A stretch of 64,000 nt of DNA from an uncultured Methanomicrobiales archaeon. GTDB taxonomy: Archaea > Halobacteriota > Methanomicrobia > Methanomicrobiales > Methanospirillaceae. The notes below the pieces were generated by a model. That model was not told where the DNA came from. It saw only the letters and a program-made list of their open reading frames with translations, and ran no database searches. Below are positions 8,582 through 16,418 of this stretch, piece after piece (the first letter of the stretch is position 1; every line of letters begins with the position of its first letter). The DNA lies in contig CAILCG010000024.1 of the NCBI GenBank assembly GCA_903832665.1, forward strand, positions 186,001-250,000, in the 5' to 3' direction. A program made the translations under genes and the position numbers.

Positions 8582-11041
8582 CTATGGTCCCCGCAAGGGT
8601 ACGTTTTTCCTGGCGATTCTCTCCAGGACCTGGTCAATTGCCTGCTGCTGGACAGTGCTCCCGGTGGTATCCCGGAGTTTTTGGAGCGATGCAACCATGG
8701 TTATCCCCCCCATCTCTGCCAGGGAGCCCATTGCTTTTCTCCGGATATGAGTATTATTGTCCGCGAGAATCCTGGTCAGGATCCCGATTGCCCGTGGTCC
8801 ACCGATTTTACCCAGCGCAGTAACGGTACCTGCCCTGATCTCCTCGTTGCCATCATCGGCAAAGAAGTCGAGTACCTCAACAGCTTTTTCCCCCCACTTT
8901 GTCAGTTCGAGCCATTCCTCATTTGCCACAAGGAGATAGATCTGATCACGTTCCGTTTCCGGGATATGGCCCATCTGCCGGAAACACTCGGCAGCTCCAG
9001 ATCGTACTCCCCTCTCCCTGTGCCGGAGGGCCTCGGACAGGTAGGGAATGGATGGCCTTCCAATGCCCGTGAGAGCATCAATGGCAATTCGCCGCAGGGA
9101 AAAATCCTCGCTCCCCATTGCTTCGATCAGTGAGGAGACGGCACGCTCGTCTCCAATGTACCCAAGGGCCCGGGCAGCCACGCTCTGGAGCTCGCTGTCG
9201 GTTCCGTTCAGGGCATTGATGAGCGCTTCTACCGATTCACGGTCTCCCAGGTAGCCCAGTGCTTCGGCCGCCGCTATCCCGGTAACATGATCCTGCTTGT
9301 CAAGGATGGAAATAAGCCCGGGAACGGCCCGGCGATCCCCGAGTTTGCCGAGAACGGATGCGGTTCCGGTGACAATTTCATTGCGGGGATCCCTGAGGGC
9401 ATTTACCAAAGGTCCGATGGCATCCGGCCCGAAACTGCTGATGATCTCTGATGCGGTCGCCTGTTTGTCTCTGGTTCCTCCGGTAAATGCATTGATGAGG
9501 GAAGGAACTACTGCACTCCCCATCATGGCCAGGGCGATCGCGGCTTTCACCTGGACATTCTTGTCAGGATGATCCAACAATTCAACGAGCATGTCGGGAT
9601 CCTGTACCTGATCGGGATTGATCCGTTCTGCTTCAGCTGCCCGCAATGCCTCAGCGGTCATCTCTTCCGCAAGCGATGTCCCTGTTGATGAGGCGCGGCC
9701 GTCCACCCGGGGTAACCCGGGAAGTATGTTCCGTTCCTTGAGAATCTGATATGCTGCATGCTGAACTTCGAGATCCGCATCCTCCAGCGCTTTTACAATG
9801 TAGGGAGCACCCATGGTGCCGAATTCCGCAAGGGCCCGGAGCGCCCCGATTCTCATATTCCTGTCCGGGTTGTAGGCTGCATAGACCAGGGGGAGAAACG
9901 CTGGTTCTCCCATATCGGCAAGAACCCTGATTGCCCGCTTCCTGACATGGCTGTTGCTGTCGGTCAGCCGGGGGATGATATCCGTTGGATACAACTCGCT
10001 GGTCGTTGTGTGCGGCTCCCGGGTTGTACGGGATGGGGATTGTTCATCGGGCGGGCCGGGCGAGCAAACGTTCTTCCTCGCGCCCCCAACCTGAGGAAGG
10101 CCGAATTTGCCTTCGAGATGATTCAGGATTTGATAGGCGCAATGCTGGACCTCGAGATCCTCATCTTCAAGGGCTTTCACAATATAGGGAGCGCCCATGG
10201 TGCCCAAATGGGAGAGTGCCTGAAGGGCACCTGTCCGCATGGTTTTGTCAGGATGATGTGCAGCAAAGACGAGGGGCCGGAATGCCGGTTCGCCCATTGC
10301 TGCAAGGCATTCGATCGCATGCATCCGGGTGGTCTCGTCGGGACTGACAAACTGAGCAATAAACACATCAGGATCTGCAATGATTTTTTCGGGCTGCACA
10401 TCCAGTAATCCCTTTGGAGGGGCAACACTTTGTACATCGGATTTTCCGGGTATATCTGCCATCCCCGCTTTACGTGCAAGAGGGATATCTCCCTCATGTT
10501 TCAGGATATCAAGGACTTTTTTTGCATGCGCCCTGATATCGGGATTACTGTCACTGAGTGCTTCTTTGAGGTATTCATCTCCCTTTGGTCCGAATTCAGC
10601 GAGAGCGGTAAGGGCGCCGCGCCGCGTCCGGGTATCCGGATCGTGAGCAGCCTGGGCCAGTTTCGGGAATGCCGGTTTCCCTATCTCTGCAAGGGCTTCT
10701 GCTGCACTTGTCTGCACTAACTCATCCCGGTCCCGGAAGAGGGAGATAAGGGAGGGGATTGCAATGGTTGATCCAAGATTTCCCAGGAGTTCTGCAGTTT
10801 TTACCCGGACTTTTGTGGAATCATCGGTCAGGGACTGGATGAGCAGATCTGCAACCGGTCTTTTGAGGAGTGGCTGCATTCCCATCCGGGTGATTGCTTC
10901 GGCAGCAGTCCCGTTTACGAGCTTATCTTTGTCTTCACAGGCATGATAAAGGAGGGGCATGAATGCGTTCATCCAGCCAAGTTTCCCAAGATTGCGGGCA
11001 GCAATCGTCCGGACAAAGGGATCACTATCATTGAGAGCCAC
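8582..11041 (-). CDS. HEAT-repeat protein, C-terminal piece of a split gene
   Basis: An 819-residue run of about 24 HEAT/PBS-lyase-type repeats (each about 31 residues, e.g. LIQSLTDDSTKVRVKTAELL, ALRDPRNEIVTGTASVLGKL), which form an elongated helical scaffold for protein binding. There is no catalytic domain or signal peptide. It begins with GTG inside the last codons of the upstream frame and the repeats continue without a break across the junction (upstream ...AVEAIDRLEDVPG, here ALNDSDPFVRTIAARNLG). One base missing near 11050 would join both frames into a single protein of about 1290 residues. Two segments of about 110 residues are near copies of each other (see findings). Partners are unknown; position in a two-component island suggests a signalling scaffold, which is inference. 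Confidence 0.82.
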   Translation of the reverse strand: MALNDSDPFVRTIAARNLGKLGWMNAFMPLLYHACEDKDKLVNGTAAEAITRMGMQPLLKRPVADLLIQSLTDDSTKVRVKTAELLGNLGSTIAIPSLISLFRDRDELVQTSAAEALAEIGKPAFPKLAQAAHDPDTRTRRGALTALAEFGPKGDEYLKEALSDSNPDIRAHAKKVLDILKHEGDIPLARKAGMADIPGKSDVQSVAPPKGLLDVQPEKIIADPDVFIAQFVSPDETTRMHAIECLAAMGEPAFRPLVFAAHHPDKTMRTGALQALSHLGTMGAPYIVKALEDEDLEVQHCAYQILNHLEGKFGLPQVGGARKNVCSPGPPDEQSPSRTTREPHTTTSELYPTDIIPRLTDSNSHVRKRAIRVLADMGEPAFLPLVYAAYNPDRNMRIGALRALAEFGTMGAPYIVKALEDADLEVQHAAYQILKERNILPGLPRVDGRASSTGTSLAEEMTAEALRAAEAERINPDQVQDPDMLVELLDHPDKNVQVKAAIALAMMGSAVVPSLINAFTGGTRDKQATASEIISSFGPDAIGPLVNALRDPRNEIVTGTASVLGKLGDRRAVPGLISILDKQDHVTGIAAAEALGYLGDRESVEALINALNGTDSELQSVAARALGYIGDERAVSSLIEAMGSEDFSLRRIAIDALTGIGRPSIPYLSEALRHRERGVRSGAAECFRQMGHIPETERDQIYLLVANEEWLELTKWGEKAVEVLDFFADDGNEEIRAGTVTALGKIGGPRAIGILTRILADNNTHIRRKAMGSLAEMGGITMVASLQKLRDTTGSTVQQQAIDQVLERIARKNVPLRGP

Positions 11042-12450
11042 CTCAGGGGGCTTCCCGGTACATCTTCCAGCCGGTCGATCGCTTCAACAGCCCTCCTCCT
11101 GATTTCGTCATCCTTTGTCTTCAGGAGCATGATGAGGGCTTCCATCACCGGGCGATCTTCATTCACTCGTTTCAGGATGGCGCGGAGTCTGCTGTCCTGG
11201 TTATCATCCCTCATGATGGCGATGATTTTGTCTGTTTCCTGCGACCCCAGCTGTTCAAGGGCTTTTCTTTCCTGTCGCGTGTTCCAGATCTCGGCGGTGG
11301 ATGTGATGCCGGGACTTTCCATGTCATCATCAAATGCGGTCTTCCAGACCTTGAGGCCTTCACGTTTACGGAGGATGTATTCTGCTTTCTGGACGATCTG
11401 TTCATCTACCCCCTTGGTAGCAGCGATCAGCACTTCGGTAACCTTGGGGTCAATGCTTTTTGCAAAGGCATCGAGGCTGGCGAGGCGTGCGATACGCGAT
11501 CCTTTTTTCATGACCTCAAGAATCATCGGCAATGCCGGTTCCCCGATCTCCCCAAGAGCTGCTGCAGCGCTTGTCCTCGTCTCCGGAAAAGCATCATTGA
11601 GTTTATTGACGAGGGGCGGTATCACGCTGGGATCCGGAATTTTTCCCAGGGCCCGTATTGCAGCCAGCCTTGCGATAGGTTTTGTATCGTTCAGTGCAGC
11701 TACGAGCGGCTGGAATGCCGGCATTCCAATTCCCGACAGGGCGTCTGCGGCGGCATTACGGACGGCCGGGTTGCTGTCGTAGAAGAGGTTGACGAGGAAG
11801 GGAATTGCCCGTGGGTCTGACAGTTCGCCCAAGGCATACGCGGCCGGCGCCCTGACTTCTGGTTCCGGATCGGTGATGGCACGGGTTAACGGTTCAAACC
11901 CATCCGGATCCCCGATTGAGCCAAGCGCAATTGCTGCTCCCCTGCGGACCTCTGCATTTTCATCCCGTAATCCTTCGATGAGATACGGAATAGCTTTTTT
12001 CTTAAATGCAGCCAGTTCTTCCCAGGCTCCCTGGGCAAACAAAAAACAGACCTTTATCTCATCGTCCTCAGGAGCCCAGCGGAGCCGGGTGAGAGCCTGT
12101 GTTGCCCCGTACCGCACGAGCCATGACTGGTTCCCCATCGCATTGAACAGGAGAGGAAGAGCGGTCTCCCCGATTGCAACCAGGGCATTAATCGATGCCT
12201 CCCGTACTCTTGTATCCTCGTCATTCAGACTCGTGATGAGTGCGGGGCATGCGTCAGAAGAACAAAAATTGGAGAGTGCCCGTGCCGCCTCCAGCCGGAT
12301 ATCCGCTTCATGATACAGCAGGGCTTCAATCAGTCCATCGATATTCTGGCTCGTTTCCAGTTTCTTTATATTCGGTACCGATCCGAAGACGCTCATGCCC
12401 AAACGCGGTTCTCCTCCGGTTCGCAGGAACCGGCCGCTGATCCAGCCCAC
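10969..12450 (-). CDS. HEAT-repeat protein, N-terminal piece of a split gene
   Basis: About 470 residues of HEAT repeats (for example LIEALLYHEADIRLEAARAL, LITSLNDEDTRVREASINAL, LTRAITDPEPEVRAPAAYAL) followed by about 25 residues after the frame break (SPLRWLSMIVIPLSGRLL) that look non-native. It overlaps the C-terminal piece by 73 bases in another frame, and together they form one array. A TATA-like CATATATATAAT at 12476-12487 places the transcript start almost at the GTG (12450), so a leaderless GTG start is plausible; an ATG at 12396 (MSVFGSVPNIKKLE) is the alternative. Role as in the C-terminal piece: protein-binding scaffold, partner unknown. Confidence 0.8.
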   Translation of the reverse strand: MGWISGRFLRTGGEPRLGMSVFGSVPNIKKLETSQNIDGLIEALLYHEADIRLEAARALSNFCSSDACPALITSLNDEDTRVREASINALVAIGETALPLLFNAMGNQSWLVRYGATQALTRLRWAPEDDEIKVCFLFAQGAWEELAAFKKKAIPYLIEGLRDENAEVRRGAAIALGSIGDPDGFEPLTRAITDPEPEVRAPAAYALGELSDPRAIPFLVNLFYDSNPAVRNAAADALSGIGMPAFQPLVAALNDTKPIARLAAIRALGKIPDPSVIPPLVNKLNDAFPETRTSAAAALGEIGEPALPMILEVMKKGSRIARLASLDAFAKSIDPKVTEVLIAATKGVDEQIVQKAEYILRKREGLKVWKTAFDDDMESPGITSTAEIWNTRQERKALEQLGSQETDKIIAIMRDDNQDSRLRAILKRVNEDRPVMEALIMLLKTKDDEIRRRAVEAIDRLEDVPGSPLRWLSMIVIPLSGRLLPAILGNLAG

Positions 12451-12744
12451 CTTTGATTTCCATATTTTTTTACTGCATATATATAATCCACACTCAGATA
12501 ATCAGAAACCGTAATAAAAGCCCGGCAACGCTCCGGCCTCGGCCGATTTATTCCGGGATATTTGTTTCAAAATACATGTCCCTGCCATAAAGTATATCTG
12601 TTGAGCGATCCGAACGCTCGCTATGCCCTTCCTCATCGTTTCGTCCCTCCCTCTGCATCGCATGACAGACGTTTCGAATGCTGGGGAGAATGACGGCACT
12701 ACCATCTTCCTGTGCAGGGCAGGAAAAACGATGGTTGCATAATC
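12451..12744. promoter_or_regulatory. Divergent intergenic region between HEAT gene and response regulator
   Basis: About 290 bases between divergent genes. The minus-strand TATA-like box CATATATATAAT (12476-12487) fits the HEAT gene. I see no coding sequence; for the rightward gene no convincing TATA box stands out. Confidence 0.45.
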
Positions 12745-13776
12745 ATGACAACAATTCTCGTTGTCGAGGATGAATATATCACGGGTGCTGATATCCAGAG
12801 CGATCTTATTGAGATGGGCTACGAAGTACCCCGGATCGTTGGCAATGGTGAGGAGGCGATCGAGCAGGCAGGACAACTCCGCCCTGATGCAATTCTCATG
12901 GATATTTCCCTGCCGGGGAAGTGCTCCGGAATTGATGCCGCACAGGTTATCCGTGATACCTATTCCATACCTGTCATATTCCTGACCGCTCATTCCGATG
13001 GCCCGACATTTGAAAAAGCGATCCAGGCCGAACCGTTTGGATTTATTATCAAGCCCTATGCGTCGGTTAATCTCAGAACCAGTATCGAGATGGCCCTTTT
13101 CAAAAACGTCCTTGAGAAAAAACTCCGCGAAAGCGGACGCACGGTTCGGGCCCTTTTAAATGCCACTCCCGATGCTCTTGCACTTCTTGACTGCGAGAAG
13201 AAGACTGTTGCAATCAACGATGCAATGAGGCAGATCCTGGGAAAGAGACCGGAAGACTTCTCCGGGATCAGTCTTGCCGACATCATTGCATCAGGACAGT
13301 TCTGTTTTAACGAAGAGATGGTTGAAGAGATATTCCGTTCCGGTAAGAGTTTCCATTCCAAAGACGAATGGAATGGAGAATGGTTTGATACTACGGTCTT
13401 CCCGGTTCGGGAACCTGACGGAACCATCTCGCGCATCGCAATCCAGTCCCATGATGTCACCTGGCTGAAACAGATGGAAGATGAGCTCAAATCCATCGGG
13501 ATAGAGCAGATTGAGCATAACATGGAGCAGTTTCAGCTCTTAAATGACGAGATTCGAACACCCCTGCAGGTGATCATGTTCTATCTTTCAATGGGCAAGT
13601 GCGAGTACCGATCCCAGATTGAAGAGCGGATTAAGATCATCGATTCCCTTGTTACAAGACTGGACAAAGGCTGGCTGGAATCTGAGAAAGTGCACTCGTT
13701 TCTCCTCAGGTATTACCCGCCGGGATCTGATCCCGACGCGGGTATCCCTGCATTTGCCGGGAGGCAATCCCGATGA
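12745..13776 (+). CDS. Response regulator with PAS and a degenerate transmitter domain
   Basis: Receiver domain (ILVVEDEYITGADIQ, Asp in AILMDISLPGKC, Lys in FIIKPYASVN; residues about 1-118), one PAS domain (about 130-240, ALLNATPDALALLDCEKK to IQSHDVTWLKQ), then a segment of about 90 residues (EHNMEQFQLLNDEIRTPLQV). That last part resembles the methanogen transmitter domain with consensus NDxIRNPLQ, but the residue where the phospho-acceptor His normally stands (ND-H-IR) is Glu, and no ATP-binding domain follows. It is therefore unlikely to be a kinase and may act as a phosphate sink or adaptor. ATG 12745 follows a non-conserved in-frame ATG at 12712. The stop overlaps the start of the next gene (ATGA), so they are translationally coupled. 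Confidence 0.85.
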   Translation: MTTILVVEDEYITGADIQSDLIEMGYEVPRIVGNGEEAIEQAGQLRPDAILMDISLPGKCSGIDAAQVIRDTYSIPVIFLTAHSDGPTFEKAIQAEPFGFIIKPYASVNLRTSIEMALFKNVLEKKLRESGRTVRALLNATPDALALLDCEKKTVAINDAMRQILGKRPEDFSGISLADIIASGQFCFNEEMVEEIFRSGKSFHSKDEWNGEWFDTTVFPVREPDGTISRIAIQSHDVTWLKQMEDELKSIGIEQIEHNMEQFQLLNDEIRTPLQVIMFYLSMGKCEYRSQIEERIKIIDSLVTRLDKGWLESEKVHSFLLRYYPPGSDPDAGIPAFAGRQSR

Positions 13777-14387
13777 AGACTCTGTTGGTAGTGGATGATG
13801 ATCCCGCGATCCGGGAGATCTTCTCGGTCCTTCTCTCCATGGAAGGGTACACCGTCCACGCAGCAGCCGGGGGCAGGGAATGTTTTGACCGTCTTTCTTC
13901 CATCCCCATGGATCTGGTGCTGCTGGATATCATGATGCATCCGATCGACGGGTGGGAGACCCTGACGGCGATCAGGAAAAACCCGGAAACCCGGCATATC
14001 CCAGTCATTATGTTATCAGGAAAGTCCCCGTCCTGCGAGGAAATTGTTCTGTATGGTGGCTGGATTGAAGATTATCTTATGAAACCCATCAGCATGGAGA
14101 CGATCACTGAGTCCCTGGATGCGGTCTTCGGGCGGTGTCTGGAAAACCAAGTGGCAGGCAAGTACTTTCTGCAAAACTCGGTAAAGCCTGACATTGTTGT
14201 GGAATATTTCCATCTGAAAAAATTCCTGTTCATCTATGGAAAATTTTCTCCCGATTTTACGGAGTCTGCAAACGATACCTGTGTGGACGTATCTTCAATG
14301 GAAGCACGGTTCACCGAGCTGGATGACATCCTGTCCGCAACCAGGCTTACCGGAACAACCGGTTCGCAAAAATCTGAGCAGAGGTGA
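13773..14387 (+). CDS. Response regulator with short C-terminal extension
   Basis: Receiver domain (TLLVVDDDPAIREIFS, Asp in LVLLDIMMHPIDGWE, Ser in VIMLSGKSPS, Lys in YLMKPISME; about 1-120) followed by about 80 residues that match no domain I know (KYFLQNSVKPDIVVEYF, FTELDDILSATRLTG). Helical propensity in the extension suggests a partner-binding or dimerisation tail. It starts in the ATGA overlap with the preceding REC-PAS gene, and the two products probably work together in one phosphorelay. The next kinase gene begins 67 bases downstream on the same strand. Confidence 0.86.
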   Translation: MKTLLVVDDDPAIREIFSVLLSMEGYTVHAAAGGRECFDRLSSIPMDLVLLDIMMHPIDGWETLTAIRKNPETRHIPVIMLSGKSPSCEEIVLYGGWIEDYLMKPISMETITESLDAVFGRCLENQVAGKYFLQNSVKPDIVVEYFHLKKFLFIYGKFSPDFTESANDTCVDVSSMEARFTELDDILSATRLTGTTGSQKSEQR

Positions 14388-14454
14388 TGGATATCCGGCT
14401 GATATTTTCTGAAACGTGTTGGGATGGTCCCTTCTATCCCGCGGGGTGTCCGGT

Positions 14455-15888
14455 ATGACACTGGCCGATGAAGCGGGTACGATACTTATCGTTGAGGATG
14501 AGTTTATCACCGGAACCGATATCCAGAACAGTCTCATCGATATGGGTTATCGTGCACCATTCGTAATCAATAATGGGCCGGAAGCCGTCAGGAGAGCCGG
14601 CGAGTTGCGTCCTGATGTTGTCCTGATGGACATTACGCTCCGGGGGGAGATGTCGGGTATTGAGGCAGCGGCCCGGATTAAAGCGGATCTGGGCATTCCT
14701 GTAATTTTTCTTACCGCCCATTCGGACGAATCCACGATAGACAAGGCGGTACTCTCCGAACCGTTCGGATACATTATCAAGTCTTTCGATCCCCGGAGCC
14801 TGCATATCAGTATCAGGATGGCACGGTACAAGCACGCCATGGATGAAAAATTACGGGTAAGCGAGGATAGATACCGGGGTTTTGTCCAGAATTTTCTGGG
14901 GATTGCCTTTCGTTTTGATCCTGATTTCTCGGTTATTTTCCTTCACGGCGCCACAGAGTCGATTACCGGGTACAAAGAAGAGGATTTTATGACCGGTGCT
15001 GTATCGTGGGAACAGCTCCTCCATCCGGACGATGCCGACTGCATCGTACCTCAAAACACTATGATCCGGCAGTGCAGGGAATATGCCGGTTCACGGGAAT
15101 ACCGGATCCTCCGGAAAGACGGCGAGGTCCGGTGGATCTTCGAACTTCTTCAAAAGGTACCGGCGACCCTGCTCTCACCATCCTACATGCAGGGAGCCTG
15201 TTACGATATAACGGACCGGAAGATTGCTGAGGATGCGATCCGGATTGCAAACCGGAAACTCAATCTCCTCAATAACATAACAAGGCATGATATCCTCAAT
15301 TCCCTTCATGGCCTTCTGGGGCTTCTCGAGATGGCACAGGATGTTATCAAGGATCCGGAAGCACGACTTCTCCTTTCCGATATGCAAATTTCCACCGGGC
15401 AGATTCAGAAGCAGATCACTTTCACCCGGAATTACCAGGATGTCGGGGTCAAAACCCCCGTATGGCAGGGAATAGCCTCTTGTATCGAACGTGCGGTCCT
15501 TGCGATCAGCCACGATCCGGTCAAAGTATCTGTTATGGTGGATAAAAATCTCGAAATTTTTGCCGACCCTCTTCTCGAAAAAGTCTTTTACAACCTCCTG
15601 GACAACGGACTCCGGTATGGAGATACCATAACAGAGATCCGGTTCCATACCGAGCATAAGGATCATTGCCTGGTGCTGGTGTGTGAGGATGACGGTGTTG
15701 GGGTTCCTCTGCCGGAGAAGGAGTGCAGATTTGAACAGTGCGTAGGAAAAAATACCGGCATGGGCCTCTTCCTTTCCCGCGAGATCCTCATGATCACTTC
15801 CATCACGATCAGGGAATCCGGAGATCCCTGTAAGGGGGCACGATTTGAAATTATGATCCCTCCCGGTTCGTGGCGGATGAAAGGGTGA
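14455..15888 (+). CDS. Hybrid response regulator-PAS-histidine kinase
   Basis: Intact copy of the kinase architecture also seen at 4984: receiver (ILIVEDEFITGTDIQNSL, Asp in VVLMDITLRGEM, Lys in YIIKSFDPRS), PAS (YRGFVQNFLGIAFRFDPDFS to ITDRK), phospho-acceptor His in NITRHDILNSLHG, and an ATP-binding domain with N-box NLLDNGLRYG, G1 CEDDGVGV and G2 GMGLFLSREIL, ending in ARFEIMIPPGSW. About 477 residues; soluble. The ATG at 14455 is chosen because it precedes the receiver directly; a GTG at 14416 adds a poor tail. It likely phosphorylates receivers of the same island. The ligand or redox state seen by the PAS domain cannot be told. Confidence 0.9.
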   Translation: MTLADEAGTILIVEDEFITGTDIQNSLIDMGYRAPFVINNGPEAVRRAGELRPDVVLMDITLRGEMSGIEAAARIKADLGIPVIFLTAHSDESTIDKAVLSEPFGYIIKSFDPRSLHISIRMARYKHAMDEKLRVSEDRYRGFVQNFLGIAFRFDPDFSVIFLHGATESITGYKEEDFMTGAVSWEQLLHPDDADCIVPQNTMIRQCREYAGSREYRILRKDGEVRWIFELLQKVPATLLSPSYMQGACYDITDRKIAEDAIRIANRKLNLLNNITRHDILNSLHGLLGLLEMAQDVIKDPEARLLLSDMQISTGQIQKQITFTRNYQDVGVKTPVWQGIASCIERAVLAISHDPVKVSVMVDKNLEIFADPLLEKVFYNLLDNGLRYGDTITEIRFHTEHKDHCLVLVCEDDGVGVPLPEKECRFEQCVGKNTGMGLFLSREILMITSITIRESGDPCKGARFEIMIPPGSWRMKG

Positions 15889-16049
15889 TGATCCTTTACA
15901 TTTCAATGCAAAGAAATGGGGTGTGCTCTTACATCCAGTGTCGTCTTTAAAAACCTTATAAAAAAACCAATCCGTATAACTTCTCCCGGTATCGTAACGA
16001 TGATTTTATTTTCGATAAGCCATAATCGGAAACATGCCGGACGTATCTC

Positions 16050-16418
16050 ATGAAACTGCAGAAAAAGTCCCTTTTGGTTTTTGTCATACTTCTTATCGCG
16101 GTTCTCATTGGGATCAGTATCTTTTTCTCCACGGTTCTTCTGGCAAGTTATAGCGCTCTCGAAGAACAATATATTGCAAAGGATCTCAACCAGGCAGTCA
16201 ACAAACTCGATGACGAACTTTTCTCCATGTCATCGGTTATATCGGACTGGGGACCCTGGGATGATACGGTCGAGTTTGTGAACGGCAGGGATCCGAACTA
16301 CCTGAAATCAAATCTGCAACCGTATGCATTCGATAACCTCAACCTGAATCTGATCGTGATCACCGGCACCAAAGGAGAAGTGATCTTCTCCGGGGCATAT
16401 GATCTCAAAACAAGGTGA
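16050..16418 (+). pseudogene. Large CHASE4 sensor kinase, N-terminal piece
   Basis: N-terminal 122 residues of a membrane sensor: a transmembrane helix (about 7-31, LLVFVILLIAVLIGISIFF) and the first half of an extracellular CHASE4 domain (LNQAVNKLDDELFSMSSVIS, DWGPWDDTVEFV, VITGTKGEVIFSGAYDLKT). The frame stops at 16418, in the middle of CHASE4. Removing one A from the ACAAGG at 16410-16415 would join it to the next frame as DLKTGDGPGPRIFSGKLD, which agrees with the domain. The start ATG follows T/A-rich promoter-like sequence (CTTTAAAAACCTTATAAAA at about 15946-15963). Confidence 0.8.
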
